A stretch of 64,000 nt of DNA from Valencia hispanica (Eukaryota > Chordata > Actinopteri > Cyprinodontiformes > Valenciidae), in contig OY747705.1 of NCBI GenBank assembly GCA_963556495.2, positions 25,090,501 through 25,154,500 of the forward strand. Reading direction: 5' to 3'. Of the stretch, positions 11,263 through 23,706 are shown one piece after another. Positions within the stretch are counted from its first letter, which is position 1, and every line of letters begins with the position of its first letter. A model generated the notes under the pieces. The model was not told where the DNA came from and ran no database searches. It saw only the letters and a program-made list of their open reading frames with translations. A program made the translations under genes and the position numbers.

Positions 11263-12539
11263 AAGTGTATGGTGTATTTAAAATCCCATGAATCTAATTG
11301 TTGCTCTGTGATTTCAAAAAAATAATTATATCCTAAAGGTAAAAATGGTGGCTAAAATTATATAAATTTGGGAGGATGTCTACTACAGTTCTGTCACCCT
11401 ACAGAGAATAACGACAGGCCCCAGCACCAACACAGCATCAACAGGGTTGATAAACCCTGAGTGGTCTCACCACATAACCACAGAGATAAAAACAGATTTT
11501 ATCATCCTGTGTGTTCTTTTCTCTCACCGTCAGTGAATAATTTAAGTGGGAAATTCCTGTTTTATTAAACAGGTTCACTTATAGAAAATAGTTATCTTTA
11601 GCTGTATGCTTGATATAGGCTATTGCTACCATAGCAACAGACAGACAGCAAATGAGAGTATGATATCATTATATGCAGATCCCCTCCAGCCATGAACCAA
11701 CCAAAAGATAAGGGAAATCTGTGTGTGTGTCTGTTTATTTATATCTATTTACTTTTTGGTCTGGTTGTGACCCAGACCTTCCATGTTTATCCCACTGTTG
11801 GGACAGTCAGTCTGGCAAGGACCAGATCTTTGTCTTAGTTGAATCAGCAGACTGACACCATTTTAGTAAAAGTGGCACTGACCCCTACAGTGCTCTGAAA
11901 CAAGGGTGTAGTATAATGTTCCTAGGGGAGGCACAGCAACCCCCATTTTGTTGGCACCTATAATAAAGACTTGAAAAATACATAAAAACTAAATTCATGT
12001 TCAACTGCAGGAGCATTATCTCACATTCAAACATTTAAAAAAACATTTACCCTTTAACAAATACTGACCAAATGTTTCATAAAAATATAATTTTTTAAAT
12101 GACTTTGACATCCACTTTTGCTGTTTGCAACATTGGCACTAGTTACAAATAAATTGAACTTTATGAAAAATTTCGTAAACACTGACCTAAGCAGAGTTTT
12201 ACTGTAGTGTTGTATATATAACAGTTACAGTACTTGAATGGTAAGAGAAAGATGTTCCTAAAAAAAAAGCTGTTAAAAAGGTGCTCAGTCATTGTTTTTA
12301 AATTGTTCCTCATTTCAGAGAGGTTTGCAATGTAATAATGCAGAACAGGATTTACAGTTTAAAGCAAAACCTTATGCTAAAAATGAATCTCTGAGAATCA
12401 ACCGGGGTTAATGAAAACAATGCATCTACAGTGTGTGCATTGCTGCGAGACAAGACTGCTGGTAGGTGTTCCACTTCTAAAGTTGAAAACAGCATATTTG
12501 TTACACATCAATCTCCAGGAAAAATGTAACAACCTATTT
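11263..12539. other. No recognisable feature
   Basis: About 1.3 kb of A/T-rich DNA with no coding or repeat signal that I can defend. Confidence 0.4.
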
Positions 12540-12835
12540 TTTATACATATTTTGTAACTGTAAGCTTCTTGCAGATTTTATTTAAAGCTCATCTGATTTA
12601 CAAAGCTGCTGAAACACTGAGTTCCTTTAAATCAAGGTTAAAAATCTGTGTTAAGAGCTCCCATTGATTAATAATAGCTTGAATGTAATAACAGTAGTAC
12701 TTTTTAATATACTTTGTTTCTGATGTTGTGTTTTCTGTTTTTATTGTTGTTTTATTGCCGTTTTTTACTCTATCCCCTAATCACCCAAAGCACCTTGAAT
12801 TTCCTTGTTGCTATACAAATAAAGTTGCCTTGCCA
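12540..12835 (+). mobile_element. LINE 3' end fragment (L2-like)
   Basis: The stretch 12600-12660 encodes, with decay, a terminal ORF2 block of the form AETLSSFKSRLK followed by a stop. The 3' UTR continues to the ending at 12790-12835 (aagcaccttgaatttccttg, then ctatacaaataaagttgccttgcc), a common teleost LINE tail. The rest of the element is missing, consistent with 5' truncation. Confidence 0.55.
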
Positions 12836-13309
12836 AACAGAAGACACATACAGTACAAAACACAATATGCCCCATGTAAGTAATTCCCAATCAAATTTTA
12901 CATTCTAATTACTTGTAAATGTTTAATTAAATCATTGCAATAAATTTACTCCAGAGTCGCATGAAAATATAACAGAGCAAATGTAACTGTATAGTTCTCT
13001 CTTAATATTTTGCTTGATATTGTTTTTTTATGTGTTTTAATTTCACTTTACTGCTGAATCACTGGGAAATATACCCCTGAGGGGAGAATAAAATGGAGAA
13101 ATAAATGACTATTCTATTTATCTATCCATTCTATAGAAGAAAGCCTCAGAATAATCAGAATAATTTATGAAGGTTTTTCAATGTGACTCGATCAAGTGGA
13201 GCTGTTGAATCTTTCTTTCTCTTTCTTTCAACAGATCTGAACGTGTGTTAAAGAACAGTCAAAAACAGTTTGGGGGATGCTATCTTCAGAATTCATATTG
13301 CGAGAGGTG
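12836..13309. other. No recognisable feature
   Basis: A/T-rich spacer between the LINE tail and the next dispersed repeat. Confidence 0.4.
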
Positions 13310-13475
13310 GTGCATTCTAGACAGGTCGCCAGTCTATCATGACAACACAGAGAAAACAACCTTTCATACACACACTCACAACCTAAGAACAAATTAGAGT
13401 CTCCCTAATGTGCATGTTTTTCACCTCTGTGAGGAATACATGGAAACCGGAGAGAACCTTTGCATGCCCAGAGAG
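13310..13475 (+). repeat. Abundant teleost dispersed repeat, decayed
   Basis: Contains acaggtcgccagtctatc at 13321-13338, then cacacactcacaacctaag, then a gtgcatgtttttcacc block and a gaaaccggagagaacc block. These follow the order of the common fish repeat whose start is seen at 37312-37450. Confidence 0.55.
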
Positions 13476-13934
13476 AAAATGCATACTTAAAACAGAAAAG
13501 GCACCAGCCAATCTGAGTTCTTAACCTTTCTGTGTCCTGAATTATGCAGAATAAAACAGAACCAATTTTATGAGATTTAAACATGAGGTTCATGACATCT
13601 TAATTGGATGTTTGTCTTCATTAACCCACCCACAGCCCCTGATTAAAGTGGCACTTTGCTCTGGTATAGCAGAGATAGCTATTTATTTTTTCAGTGGAAA
13701 CAGAAAACATTGGTGCTAAGCAACCACTGGCCCCAGTTTAGCACTGAAGCTGATTTGGAAGAAAAACCTCTAAAAAAGCCATGGAGTGTAGCATCTAAGC
13801 AGTCTTACTTAGAGGTGGCAAAATCCATAACGATGCATTTTTGCATTCAAATTTTGCAGAATTTATTACATCTGAAGCGTAAGATATATATTTTTTGTAC
13901 AACACCAATTCTAAAAATGTTGAAATTGTTCTAA
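13476..13934. other. No recognisable feature
   Basis: The open frame 13656-13934 (92 codons) has no family signature. The end of this interval may include the outer TIR of the Tc1 that follows. Confidence 0.4.
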
Positions 13935-14655
13935 AAATACAAGCACAATGCAAAAGTTGGTAAACCTCATAAACCAATATTTTATTCGCAATACAACATA
14001 ATAAACATTTTAAATGTTGTTTCTGGGAACATACAGTTTTTATGAATAAATACTGTACTTTTGAATTTGAAAAGTTGGGACAGAGGCATCAAAAGTTGGT
14101 AAATAAAAAAACTCTGCTACCAGGGTGAGGAAGATAGCTTTATGTAATGGCAAGACTGAGGACAACAACAAGACACAAGGTAGTTATACTGCATCCGCAA
14201 GGTCTCTCCCAGACAAAGATTTCAAAGCAGACTGGGGTTTCAAGATTTGCGGTTCAAGCTCTTTTGAAGAACCAAAAAGAAACGGGCAACGTTGAGGATC
14301 GTAGACGCAGTGGTTGGCCAAGAAAACGTGGTGTAGTAGATGAAAGACAAATCAAGTTTATTACCCTTCGAAATTGAAAGATGTCCAGCAGTGCCATCAC
14401 CTAGGAACTGGCAGAAACCAGAGGGAACCAGATACACCCATCTAGTGTCAGGAGAAGTCTGGCCAGAAGTGGTCTTCATGGAATAGTTGCAGCCAAAAAG
14501 CCATATCTCCAACATGGAAACAAGGCCAAGTGACTCAAGTATGCACGGAAACATAGGAACTGGGGTGCAGAAAAATGGCATCAGGTGTTCTGGACTGATG
14601 AGTCAAAATGTGAAATATTTGGCCGTAGCAGAAGGCAGTTTGTTCGTCAAAGGTC
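13935..14655 (+). mobile_element. Tc1-like transposon (lineage A), 5' half only
   Basis: Starting at ATG 14147, 76 codons give the N-terminal DNA-binding head of a Tc1-type transposase: a helix-turn-helix with LSQTKISKQTGVSRFAVQ, then the basic linker RRRSGWPRK. A stop follows and the later parts appear in other frames, including [12 protein letters not shown] near 14590-14620, which carries the first catalytic Asp, and RRQFVRQR just before 14655. At that point the sequence switches to a second, oppositely oriented Tc1. The second Asp, the Glu and the 3' TIR are absent. The left TIR limit near 13935 is approximate. The copy is dead. Confidence 0.7.
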
Positions 14656-15150
14656 CTGTATGCCTTCCATTTTCTAATAATTACTCCCACAGTTGATTTC
14701 TTCACACCAAGCTGCTTACCTATTGCAGATTCAGTCTTCCCAGCCTGGTGCAGGTCTACAATTTTGTTTCTGACCTTTTTTGACAGCTCTTTGGTCTTGG
14801 CCATAGTGGAGTGTGACTATTTGAGGTTGTGGACAGGTGTCTTTTATACTGATAATGATTTCAAACAGGTTCCATTAATACAGGTAACAAGGAGAGGACA
14901 GCGGAGCCTCTTATAGAAGTAGTTACAGGTCTGTGAGAACCAGATATCTTGCTTCTTTGTAGGTGACCAAATAATTTGCGAATAAATTATTTAAAAATCA
15001 GACCATGTGATTTTTTTTTGCATTTTTTTCTCATTTTGTCTCTCATAGTTGAGGTATACCTATGATCAAAATTACAGGCCTCTCTCGTCTTTTTTAGTGG
15101 GAGAATTTGCACAATTGGTGGCTGACTAAAAACTTTTTTACCCCACTGTA
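14655..15150 (-). mobile_element. Tc1-like transposon (lineage B), 5' half only
   Basis: On the minus strand, ATG at 14804 opens a Tc1 head: [20 protein letters not shown], a helix-turn-helix ([18 protein letters not shown]) and RKWKAYRT. After this the sequence crosses into element A at 14655. The 5' TIR occupies 14990-15150 and ends in ccccactg followed by the TA at 15149-15150. It belongs to the same family as 60301-61842, with which it shares the TIR blocks gagaggcctgtaatttt-like and cctatgatcaaaattacag-like. The catalytic domain and the other TIR are missing. Confidence 0.75.
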
Positions 15151-16096
15151 TTCTAATTTATTTAATATGACTGTAACTCAAGGTTAGGATAGACAGAAGA
15201 GAGAGGCAGCCCAGTAATAATGGCAAAATTTGGCAACAAATATAAATATCAGTAAGTTAATTTTCAAATGCTTTTGTGCAGCAGGGTTTTGTTCTCTCTT
15301 GCCTTACATTAAAAATCTCTATTAATGGATAGATTTCACCCTTTGATAGGAGTGTCTTAAACTCAGGTTTTCTCTCAGTACACATTATGACTAACTCTTT
15401 CATTAGTATACTTAATTTCATGTAATCATGTAATGTTAAAAATAAAAGTGGTGTGAAGGCCAAGCATGAGTAACCACTCTCAGTTGAATAACCTAATTTC
15501 TTTAATTTTTAGGCCCTACTAGCCTCTGTTCTTTTTATTTCAATTCAGATCCAAGTAATGAAGTGATTTTTTCCATACTAGTGCTTTATTCATAAATGGC
15601 AGTAAGGTTAGGTCCCTCATAATACACATGCAGCTAGCAGATGTTATAGAAAAAACGACTTCTTGTTAAATAATGAAAAAAACAGAAAGTGCTCAAAATG
15701 CTAATTTATCATAGTTGTTTGTGTTAGTAACTAAAAGTTACTTACATAGCACGTTTGAAAGAGAAAATTCACTGACGTAAACATTGCTGTTGGACATCAA
15801 TTGGATTATTTTTGTCTGTGATCCATACTGTAGCATAACAACAATTGAGAGTGTGCATGTTTGTGTATCAGCAGAGTGGAGGTTGAATTTAAAAGGGAAT
15901 TGGAAGAAGAGATATTACAGAAAAAAAAGGATAAGGTTAAGAAACCACCGTGATAAAGCTCTCTGTGGGAGAAAAATCGATCGGCTCAGTTAGGACCTGG
16001 TGAGGGATGGCATTAGATTCTAATGAAAAAGCTGCCTGGTGGTATTCATCGTATCTGCAGTCATATTATTTCATCACCAACCCAGGAGCTCTGATG
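15151..16096. other. No recognisable feature
   Basis: About 0.95 kb. Open frames (15463-15257, 15784-15993) carry no domain that I recognise. Confidence 0.4.
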
Positions 16097-17696
16097 TACA
16101 GTGGTTTGCAAAAGTATTCGGCCCCCTTGAACTTTTCCACATTTTTTCACATTACAGCCACAAACATGAATCAATTTTATTGGAATTCCACGTGAAAGAC
16201 CAATACAAAGTGGTGTACACGTGAGAAGTGGAACGAAAATCATACATGATTCCAAACATTTTTTACAAATAAATAACTGAAAAGTGGGGTGTGCGTAATT
16301 ATTCAGCCCCCTTTGGTCTGAGTGCAGTCAGTTGCCCATAGACATTGCCTGATGAGTGCTAATGACTAAATAGAGTGCACCTGTGTGTAATCTAATGTCA
16401 GTACAAATACAGCTGCCCTGTGACGGCCTCAGAGGTTGTCTAAGAGAATGTTGGGAGCAACAACACCATGAAGACCAAAGAACACACCAGACAGGTCAGG
16501 GATAAAGTTATTGAGAAATTTAAAGCAGGCTTAGGCTACAAAAAGATTTCTCAAGCCTTGAACATCACACGGAGCACTGTTCAAGTGATCATTCAGAAAT
16601 GGAAGGAGTATGGCACAACTGTAAACCTACCAAGACAAGGCCGTCCACCTAAACTCACAGGCCGAACAAGGAGAGCGCTGATCAGAAATGCAGCCAAGAG
16701 GCCCATGGTGACTCTGGACGAGCTGCAGAGATCTACAGCTCAGGTGGGGGTATCTGACCATATGAGTCGTGTACTGCACAAACTTGGCCTTTATGGAAGA
16801 GTGGCAAGAAGAAAGTCATTGTTAAAGGAAAACCATCAGAAGTCCTGTTTGCAGTTTGCCATAAGCCATGTGGGGGACACAGCAAACATGTGGAAGAAGG
16901 TGCTCTGGTCAGATGAGACCAAAATGGAACTTTTTGGCAAAATGCAAAACGCTATGTGTGGTGGAAAACTAACACTGCACATCACTCTGAACACACCATC
17001 CCCACTGTCAAATATGGTGGTGGCAGCATCATGCTCTGGGGGTGCTTCTCTTCAGCAGGGACAGGGAAGCCGGTCAGAGTTGATGGGAAGATGGATGGAG
17101 CCAAATACAGGGCAATCTTGGAAGAAAACCTCTTGGAGTCTGCAAAAGACTTGAGACTGGGGCGGAGGTTCACCTTCCAGCAGGATAACGACCCTAAACA
17201 TGAAGCCAGGGCAACAATGGAATGGTTTAAAACAAAATATATCCATGTGTTAGAATGGCCCAGTCAAAGTACAGATCTAAATCCAATCGAGAATCTGTGG
17301 CAAGATCTGAAAGATGCTGTTCACAAACGCTGTCCATCTAATCTGACTGAGCTGGAGCTGTTTTGCCAAGAAGAATGGGCAAGAATTTCAGTCTCTAGAT
17401 GTGCAAAGCTGGTAGAGACATACCCTAAAAGACTGGCAGCTGGAATTGAAGCAAAAGGTGGTTCTGCAAAGTATTGACTCAGGGGGCTGAATAATTACGC
17501 TCACCCCACTTTTCAGTTATTTATTTGCAAAAAATATTTGGAATCATGTATGATTTTCGTTCCACTTCTCACGTGTACACCACTTTGTTTTGGTCTTTCA
17601 CGTGGAATTCCAATAAAATTGATTCATGTTTGTGGCTGTAATGTGACAAAATGTGGAATAATTCAAGGGGGCCGAATACTTTTGCAAGCCACTGTA
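16097..17696 (+). mobile_element. Complete Tc1 transposon with long TIRs
   Basis: Both ends start with CAGTGG(C/T)TTGCAA and are flanked by TA (16097-16098 and 17695-17696). The TIRs are about 215 bp (16099-16315 and 17478-17694) and nearly identical apart from a few substitutions. Total length is about 1.6 kb, the normal size for Tc1 transposons. The TIRs frame one transposase gene in the plus orientation. A minus-strand fragment of the same family is at 39480-39969. The high TIR identity and the single obvious coding lesion mark this as one of the younger elements in the window. Confidence 0.95.
16468..17477 (+). pseudogene. Tc1 transposase, one frameshift (DD34E)
   Basis: The transposase binds the element's TIRs and cuts and pastes it at TA sites. 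ATG 16468 opens MKTKEHTRQVRDKVIEKF, a first helix-turn-helix (residues about 20-45, LGYKKISQALNITRSTVQ), a GRP-type linker (RQGRPPKLT, about residue 57), a second helix-turn-helix, and WSDETK with the first catalytic Asp at residue 149. Near 16935, in a run of A, one base is missing. The rest continues in the next frame (open from 16956): GGGSIMLWGCF, QQDNDPKH and NPIENLW. The second Asp (codon at 17184) and the Glu (codon at 17289) have exactly 34 residues between them, so the triad is DD34E. The frame ends at the stop just before 17478, where the right TIR starts. Total length would be about 336 codons, typical for Tc1. Confidence 0.92.
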
Positions 17697-18385
17697 TTTG
17701 TTTCCAACACAACCTGTTGCTACACACTAGTTTTGAAAACTGATTAAAAGCCATTTTACAAGTTCTGCGATTATGATCGGTCTCTAAATAATTATAAAGC
17801 TTCCAGTGTTGGACGGTTAAAATTAGGCAAACATTAAAGTCAATGCAAATACATTTTTTCTTTTGATACAAAGCAAAGCCCTGTGATTAAAGCACTCAAA
17901 TAATTCAAAAAAAGAAAAACAAACAGTGGCCAAAACAGGAGAGAAGATATCTTAATGAACAAGGGAAAATGAAATGGTAGGTAAAAAGAAGACCAGGTGG
18001 GCTCTGTTTTCACATGCGCAATTAGAAGTGTGCTGAGTCTGGATCTGCACAGGTTTTAAAACAGTGTGCCAGGGGCCACATACACCAGGTGCCTCAGTTA
18101 GATTTTACAGGAAAAAGATGTAAAACCATCTCAACTATGTGGGTGTTAGAATCACAACGGGTGTTTCAAAGCTAAGGTGGTGTTGAATATATTAACCCTA
18201 TTTAAAATATATTACTTTTTTTTTTACAATCAAGCAATCACTCTATTCATCAATTTATTAATCAGTCTGTAATGAATTCTTTCTACCTACCCAGGGAACA
18301 GGTTATACATTTAAAAAGAAGAAGAGTTTGACTTGTTCCTATGGTGTAAGTTATGAGATAATCATCATGAGCTACCTAATGGAAA
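17697..18385. other. No recognisable feature
   Basis: About 690 bp of A/T-rich DNA between the Tc1 and the hAT MITE; nothing recognised. Confidence 0.4.
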
Positions 18386-19000
18386 CAAAGAGTAAGGGTG
18401 CACCGATCCGATATTAGGATCGGATATCGGCCGTGATACTGACAAAATAGCTGGATCGGGGATCGGAGAAATGAACAGATCCACTGGCCGATCCAGGATT
18501 TTTTGGGGGGGGGTTTCGTCGCAGCAGCACGTATGTCATTCGTCAGCTTCACGTGTGTCGCATGCTAGAAGCAGCATGTTGCGAGCCAGACGGTCGGCTG
18601 TGTAGAGATATTTCACGCTTGCCACGCCAACTAGTTCGTCGGCTGTTTGCAATGTCTGCAAAGTTAATGTTACGAGGTGAGGTGGTATTACTGCAAAGTA
18701 CAATACTACCACTTTAATCAAGCACATCCAGAAACACTACGCTAAGGAGCACGCTGAATTCCTGCACCTCAGCAAAACAAAAGGAACGGGGTCAAAAAAG
18801 AAAAAAGAAATCTTAGTTATGTTTAGTTAGTAAAGTCTGGTACCTTTAGTCTCTTCAAGTAAGGTATGAGGTGAGGGTATACAGTTTATTATTGATTCAA
18901 CAATAGTATCGGATCGGTAACTAGTATCGACAGATACACAAAGCCCAGGCATCGGTATCGGGACTGAAAAAGTGGGATCGGTGCAACCCTATCAAAGAGT
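18386..19000. mobile_element. hAT MITE with 8-bp TSD and a BED-finger remnant
   Basis: The direct repeat caaagagt (18386-18393 and 18993-19000) flanks a 599-bp insert whose ends are inverted: aagggtgcaccgatcc at the left and ggatcggtgcaacccta-like at the right. An 8-bp duplication and TIRs of this form are typical of hAT elements. Inside, 18640-18770 on the plus strand encodes, with one frame change, pieces of a BED-type zinc finger (CNVCK, then KHIQKHYAKEH), the usual N-terminal DNA-binding domain of hAT transposases. The catalytic part is gone. It is therefore a deletion derivative of an autonomous BED-finger hAT, not a purely TIR-based MITE. Confidence 0.88.
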
Positions 19001-19219
19001 AAACCAATCATTAATTTAATACATAATAAATGGGGCAATTGGCAAAGGCAACAAGAACTTTACAGTACTTATGTTAATGATCACATCTGCTTTTTAAAAA
19101 CTTCTAAATATTCCAGTAAATGTTGTTGGAGCCACAATATGAAACTGGAAATAACATCATTTCAACATAAACCAGGTTCCAGAGTCAAATGAATATTCAA
19201 AAGTGTTGTCTAGGATCCA

Positions 19220-19855
19220 AGGGGACTCACAGAGAGCTTAAGTCCATTAGGTTTTTCATTTCATAAGACACTCTTCTTTGTACAATCATCTTTAGATGCT
19301 CCAGAGAAGTCCCCAGAATACAACCAGCCTTCTTTATCAGCTTGTTGAGCTTTGTTGAAGTCCTTGGATCTGATGCTGATCCCCCAAACAATGACTGCTT
19401 AAGAGATTGCACTCGTCACAAGACACTGTAGTATTTTGCTGTATACACTTGAGATTTTAATGCTACAGTTTTGGTGTCTCACTTCCAGACTGTCATGTGA
19501 ACACCGAAGCATTTATAGCCCTCCACCACCTCCACTTATTCTCCCACTATAGAAATAGTATTTGACATCTTCCTGCTTCTCATTAAATCTGCAAGCATCT
19601 CCTTTGTTTTATTCACATTCAAGATATGATTGTATCCACATCATGCCACAGAGTGGGCCACCAGCTCTCAACCTTGTGTCCATCTCTAATAAACATAAAA
19701 TCTGCAGAGGCATCTGAGCATTTCTGAAGATGACAGGAAGTCTTTTACAAGAAGTCTTAGGTGTATGGAGCAAAACGTAATGATGAGAATACAGCCCCCC
19801 CCCCCCCCAAAATACTGGAATGTTTGTCATGTATTCATCATTGCAGACGATTATT
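19220..19855 (-). mobile_element. Rex1-like LINE, decayed RT 3' part
   Basis: On the minus strand this parallels the better preserved copy at 29967-31320: the region of ctcctcaaccacctccacttcttctccc there corresponds to ctccaccacctccacttattctccc here (about 19520-19545), and the thumb/C-terminal block around ctttatcagcttgtt is at 19330-19350. Sequence divergence and stops everywhere indicate an older or different subfamily. It begins (5') near a run of C at 19796-19808 and ends near 19220 without a clear tail. Confidence 0.65.
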
Positions 19856-20949
19856 GAGCCCTACACTCTTTCTTCTGGGGTTTCTGACATTCATCAAGAA
19901 ATCTTGACTTGTAACTTGTTTTTGACAGTGTGTTTACCTCACTGTTCCTGAAGACATGGCTGCTTCCTCGCTTTGTCTGCAGGCTTTAAAAGCCAACAGT
20001 AGTTAAGAGGAGAAAGCACAATAAGCTTTAGAAATAAATAATTCTGATTTCCTTACTCACTTCTTTTCTGACCCTGGGTTTTCAGGGTCGCAGAAGGGCT
20101 GGAGTCTTTTCCATCCATCATGGTGTGAGAAGAAAGGTTACACCTCAGCAGTTTACTAGACCTTTGAAAAACGTACATAAAACATTGAATTTGTCTTTTG
20201 TTATCAGACTTGGAAATATATTCTTTCGTGTATTTAGTGTGTTTGAACATCCTCATCTCAGTTCTAATTAGACTGCTATTTAAAGGAAATTATGAAGTCT
20301 TACTAGTAAAAAAAGATCAGAATCAAATTTATGCTCCTCATAGCTTAATAAAGCTCCTTGCTATTTTTCCATATATAATTTTGACTCTGAAGTACAATCA
20401 TTTCAAGCTTTTGTCTTGCTTTCTGTGATTCCTACAATCTGCCATAAGTGCACTCACACAGGTCTATTATTTCTCTTCTCTCAAGAGAGGTTTCTGCTTT
20501 GGCGTTCTATTTGTAGAGTGAACATCAAACATACCATGGAGGTCACAAATATATTGAGTCAGACCTTCATTATCCAGCAGACACCATGGTGCTTCTGACA
20601 GATGGTAAACAAAGAATGAAGATGCAGCTTCCAAGTGTGACTAGGATGTCATTTGTCATTATTACAAAGCAAAGATATTTCAAATTTATCACCCTCGCAA
20701 CCAGTTTTTTTTTTTTTTTGTCTAGAAAGTTAATGTTGATTAAATGTGTCTCTGGGAATAATCGATCACTAGCATTAGTTGCAGAGATAATTTTTGTTTC
20801 ATTAACTTGTACACCATGATTTACATGTCCCAGCATTGCTGTTTTTTCAAAGCCTCTCTTCATGAGCCGTATTAGTGGAAGCCCCAACCTGAGAGGTTCA
20901 AGCACATAATATGTCTGCGAAGATTATAAACTTACATCAGTTTTTAATG
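19856..20949. other. No recognisable feature
   Basis: About 1.1 kb. A run of T (20707-20720) is the only simple feature; the overlapping open frames on both strands (20905-20570 and 20586-20819) appear random. Confidence 0.4.
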
Positions 20950-21090
20950 TTTATCGTGCGTTCCATTTGTACTTGGAAATTCCAACTTCCGAGTGGGAAA
21001 AATCAACTGGAAAGCCCCCCGAAGTCAGAATTCTCACTCGGAAAGCCAGAGAATTCTTCTTGCTCCGACTTTGACTTTCAATATGGCTGT
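20950..21090. repeat. Dispersed repeat rich in 'ttccgagt/actcgg' motifs
   Basis: The stretch cgttccatttgtacttgg, then ttccgagtgggaa, and later ttctcactcgg with accompanying palindromic pieces resembles a common teleost MITE family that begins with a gcgttccattt block. Ends and target-site duplication could not be fixed. Confidence 0.35.
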
Positions 21091-21807
21091 CCCTTGAATC
21101 AACAATAGTAGCTGTGGTGGAAACATGTTTATTTTACAAGAAACATTTGTAAGAATGAGTCTATTCCATTTCAACCACTTTGCTGTCACATTAATGGCAA
21201 CATTGCACAAATACCGACAGTGGGGATGTAATAAACAGAATACATAGAAAAGTGAGTACATATCTGTCAAGCATATTACTCCTCAAACGTAGAAAACAAA
21301 ATGAAAACAGTATCAAGTTTTCCTCATAACAGTAATTTCAAGAATACAGAAGCTTCCTCATTCATATCCATGACTGTTAATGAACTCATTAAAACAGTAG
21401 CTATCACATTAGACATTTGTGGTTTGTTCATTATATGAGCAATATTTCCAGCAATACTAAATATGAATAGTAAAAGGAACCATCTGGTTTAACTCCTGTT
21501 CACAACAATATCAATCCTAATCCATATTCATCTGTGCAAAATACAAAACAGTACAACAGTGGCCTTTATATAAAAAATCAGCCTGATCATTAGAACTAAT
21601 AAACACAATTTCAATAAACAAATAAAACCGTGCAAATAGCAGCTCCTCACTCATATTTAAAGGATGGAAGTTACAAAACAGTACTCACTTTAACAATAAG
21701 TGGGTTTTAAAAATCCAAGCAGCTCAAAAACAAAAGTTTGGTATTTTCACCTAAACCAGGTGATTTACTAGTTCTTTTTCCTCTAGCATACTGAGTCTGT
21801 TTTTCAG
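21091..21807. other. Probable 3' flank or UTR of the hAT element; nothing else recognised
   Basis: A/T-rich with no coding signal. If the hAT element at 21808-24858 keeps its 3' end, its terminal repeat should lie in this interval; I could not recognise it. Confidence 0.3.
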
Positions 21808-23706
21808 TTAGTAAGAGAAATTACACTGCCTTGATTTTGCTATTCCTACAAAGTTTATCTCATAAGCAGTAAGAGCGATCCTGAGAGACTCATGCAACTT
21901 TTCATTGGTCATGGAGCAGCGTGCCCTTGTTTTGATGGCAATCATGTGAGAAAAGCTTGACTCACAAGTATAAGAGGATCAAAACATTGTGAATATGAGC
22001 AAGGCCATCTTTCTCACTGTGGGATACTGATATTGTTTAACATATTTACACCAAAAGTGCATTACCCCATCGGCTTGCAAGTGCTGTTTTAAAGCAAGGC
22101 AGGACTGCAGATCAACTAACTCCATCTGAAAGGTGCCCTCATCAATACAAGACATCACCTCCTTGACTATGACACAAAAGTCTGCCTCAGGTTTAATGGA
22201 AAATGGGTCACGAGCAAACTGCAGTACTTCCATGGGAATGCTGAAGTCTTGGAATCTTTCTGAAAAGTTTTCTGTTAATTTTGTCATAAAATCTGTCATA
22301 ATGGGTGTCATCTGTGCGCCTGCAGTTGTGTCCAAGAATGTGCGTAGGTGAGGGAAGTGCAGCATTTTTTTTTTTGACACAAGGTCTGTTGTAAAAATTG
22401 TTTGCTTTGTCTTAAAAGCACAAAGTCTCTCGAACAAATCAGCAATGGTCTTTTCACGGCCCTGCACTTCCAGATTCAAAGAGTTCAAATGTCCAAAAAT
22501 GTCGCAGAGAAAGTACACTTCTGTCATAAACTGTTCATCCAAAATGTGATCCAAAAAGACGGTTGCCCTCTTGTGATTACATGTACAGAGAAAGGACACA
22601 ATCTCCATGCTGAGTTCACAGAAGCGGTCAAGGACCTTGCCTTTGCTGAGCCACCTGATGTTGTACTAGCAGGTCTGCATGCTCTGCAAATGCATCCGCA
22701 AGTTGCTTTCGGAAGAGGCAGTGTTGTAAGCTGGAGGTTGACCGTATTAAATTTACAATGTTCATTACATTGTCCATAGTATTTTTAAGATCACCACTGA
22801 GCTTTGCACATAACACGGATTGATAAATAATGCGATGTAAAAACTGCATATGTGGGGCAACGGCTGAAAGCCTAGCAACCAGCCCTTGCAGCCTACCCAT
22901 CATAGCTGGAGCGCCATCAGTAACCAAAAGGCAAACTTTTTGTAAATCAAGATCGCACGCCTTAAAAAACGACACAACACTTTGAAAAATTACTTCACCT
23001 GTCGTGTGTCCCAGAAGTGGTATAAGTCCTAAAAGTTCCTCCCCAAAAGCAAATGCAGTCAAAAAACCTCACGTAGATGCAGAGATCGGCCATGTCGGTA
23101 CAATCCGTTGATTCATCCATGGCGATCGACATCACATCAAGTTCTTCCAATAGCTTCGTTGAAACATCCTTTGCCAGCAATTCCACCCCATGGAGAGTCG
23201 TGTCAGACAATGGAATTTTTTTTATGGATGAAACAATGGTCTCTTTTACTTTTTTATCAACAACAACTTTGTCGATGACAGCAAGCATAAAATCTCTCAC
23301 CTCATCTTTGCCTCTGTAAAAGGTCTCTTCCATCTGGTTAACGTCCGTGCTACTCGCAGCGATGCTATCATGGAACTCTCCTGTTTGGTGCAAAAGCGGC
23401 CGATGGCAACTTAACTCCTTTCGAAAGATGAAAGCAGCGCCTGCACTTTTCTTCTCTGTTCCTCCGAGCCTTCTGGAAAACTTTGCGAAAACGAGGCATG
23501 CTTTGATTTGTAGTGCCGCTTCACGTTGTACAGTCGTGGCCAAAAGTTTTGAGAATGACACAAATATTAGTTTTCACAAAGTTTGCTGCAAAACTACTTT
23601 TAGATCTTTGTTTCAGTTGTTTCTGTGATGTACTGAAATATAATTACAAGCACTTTAAATGTTTCATAGGCTTTTATTGACAATTACATGACATTTATGC
23701 AAAGAG

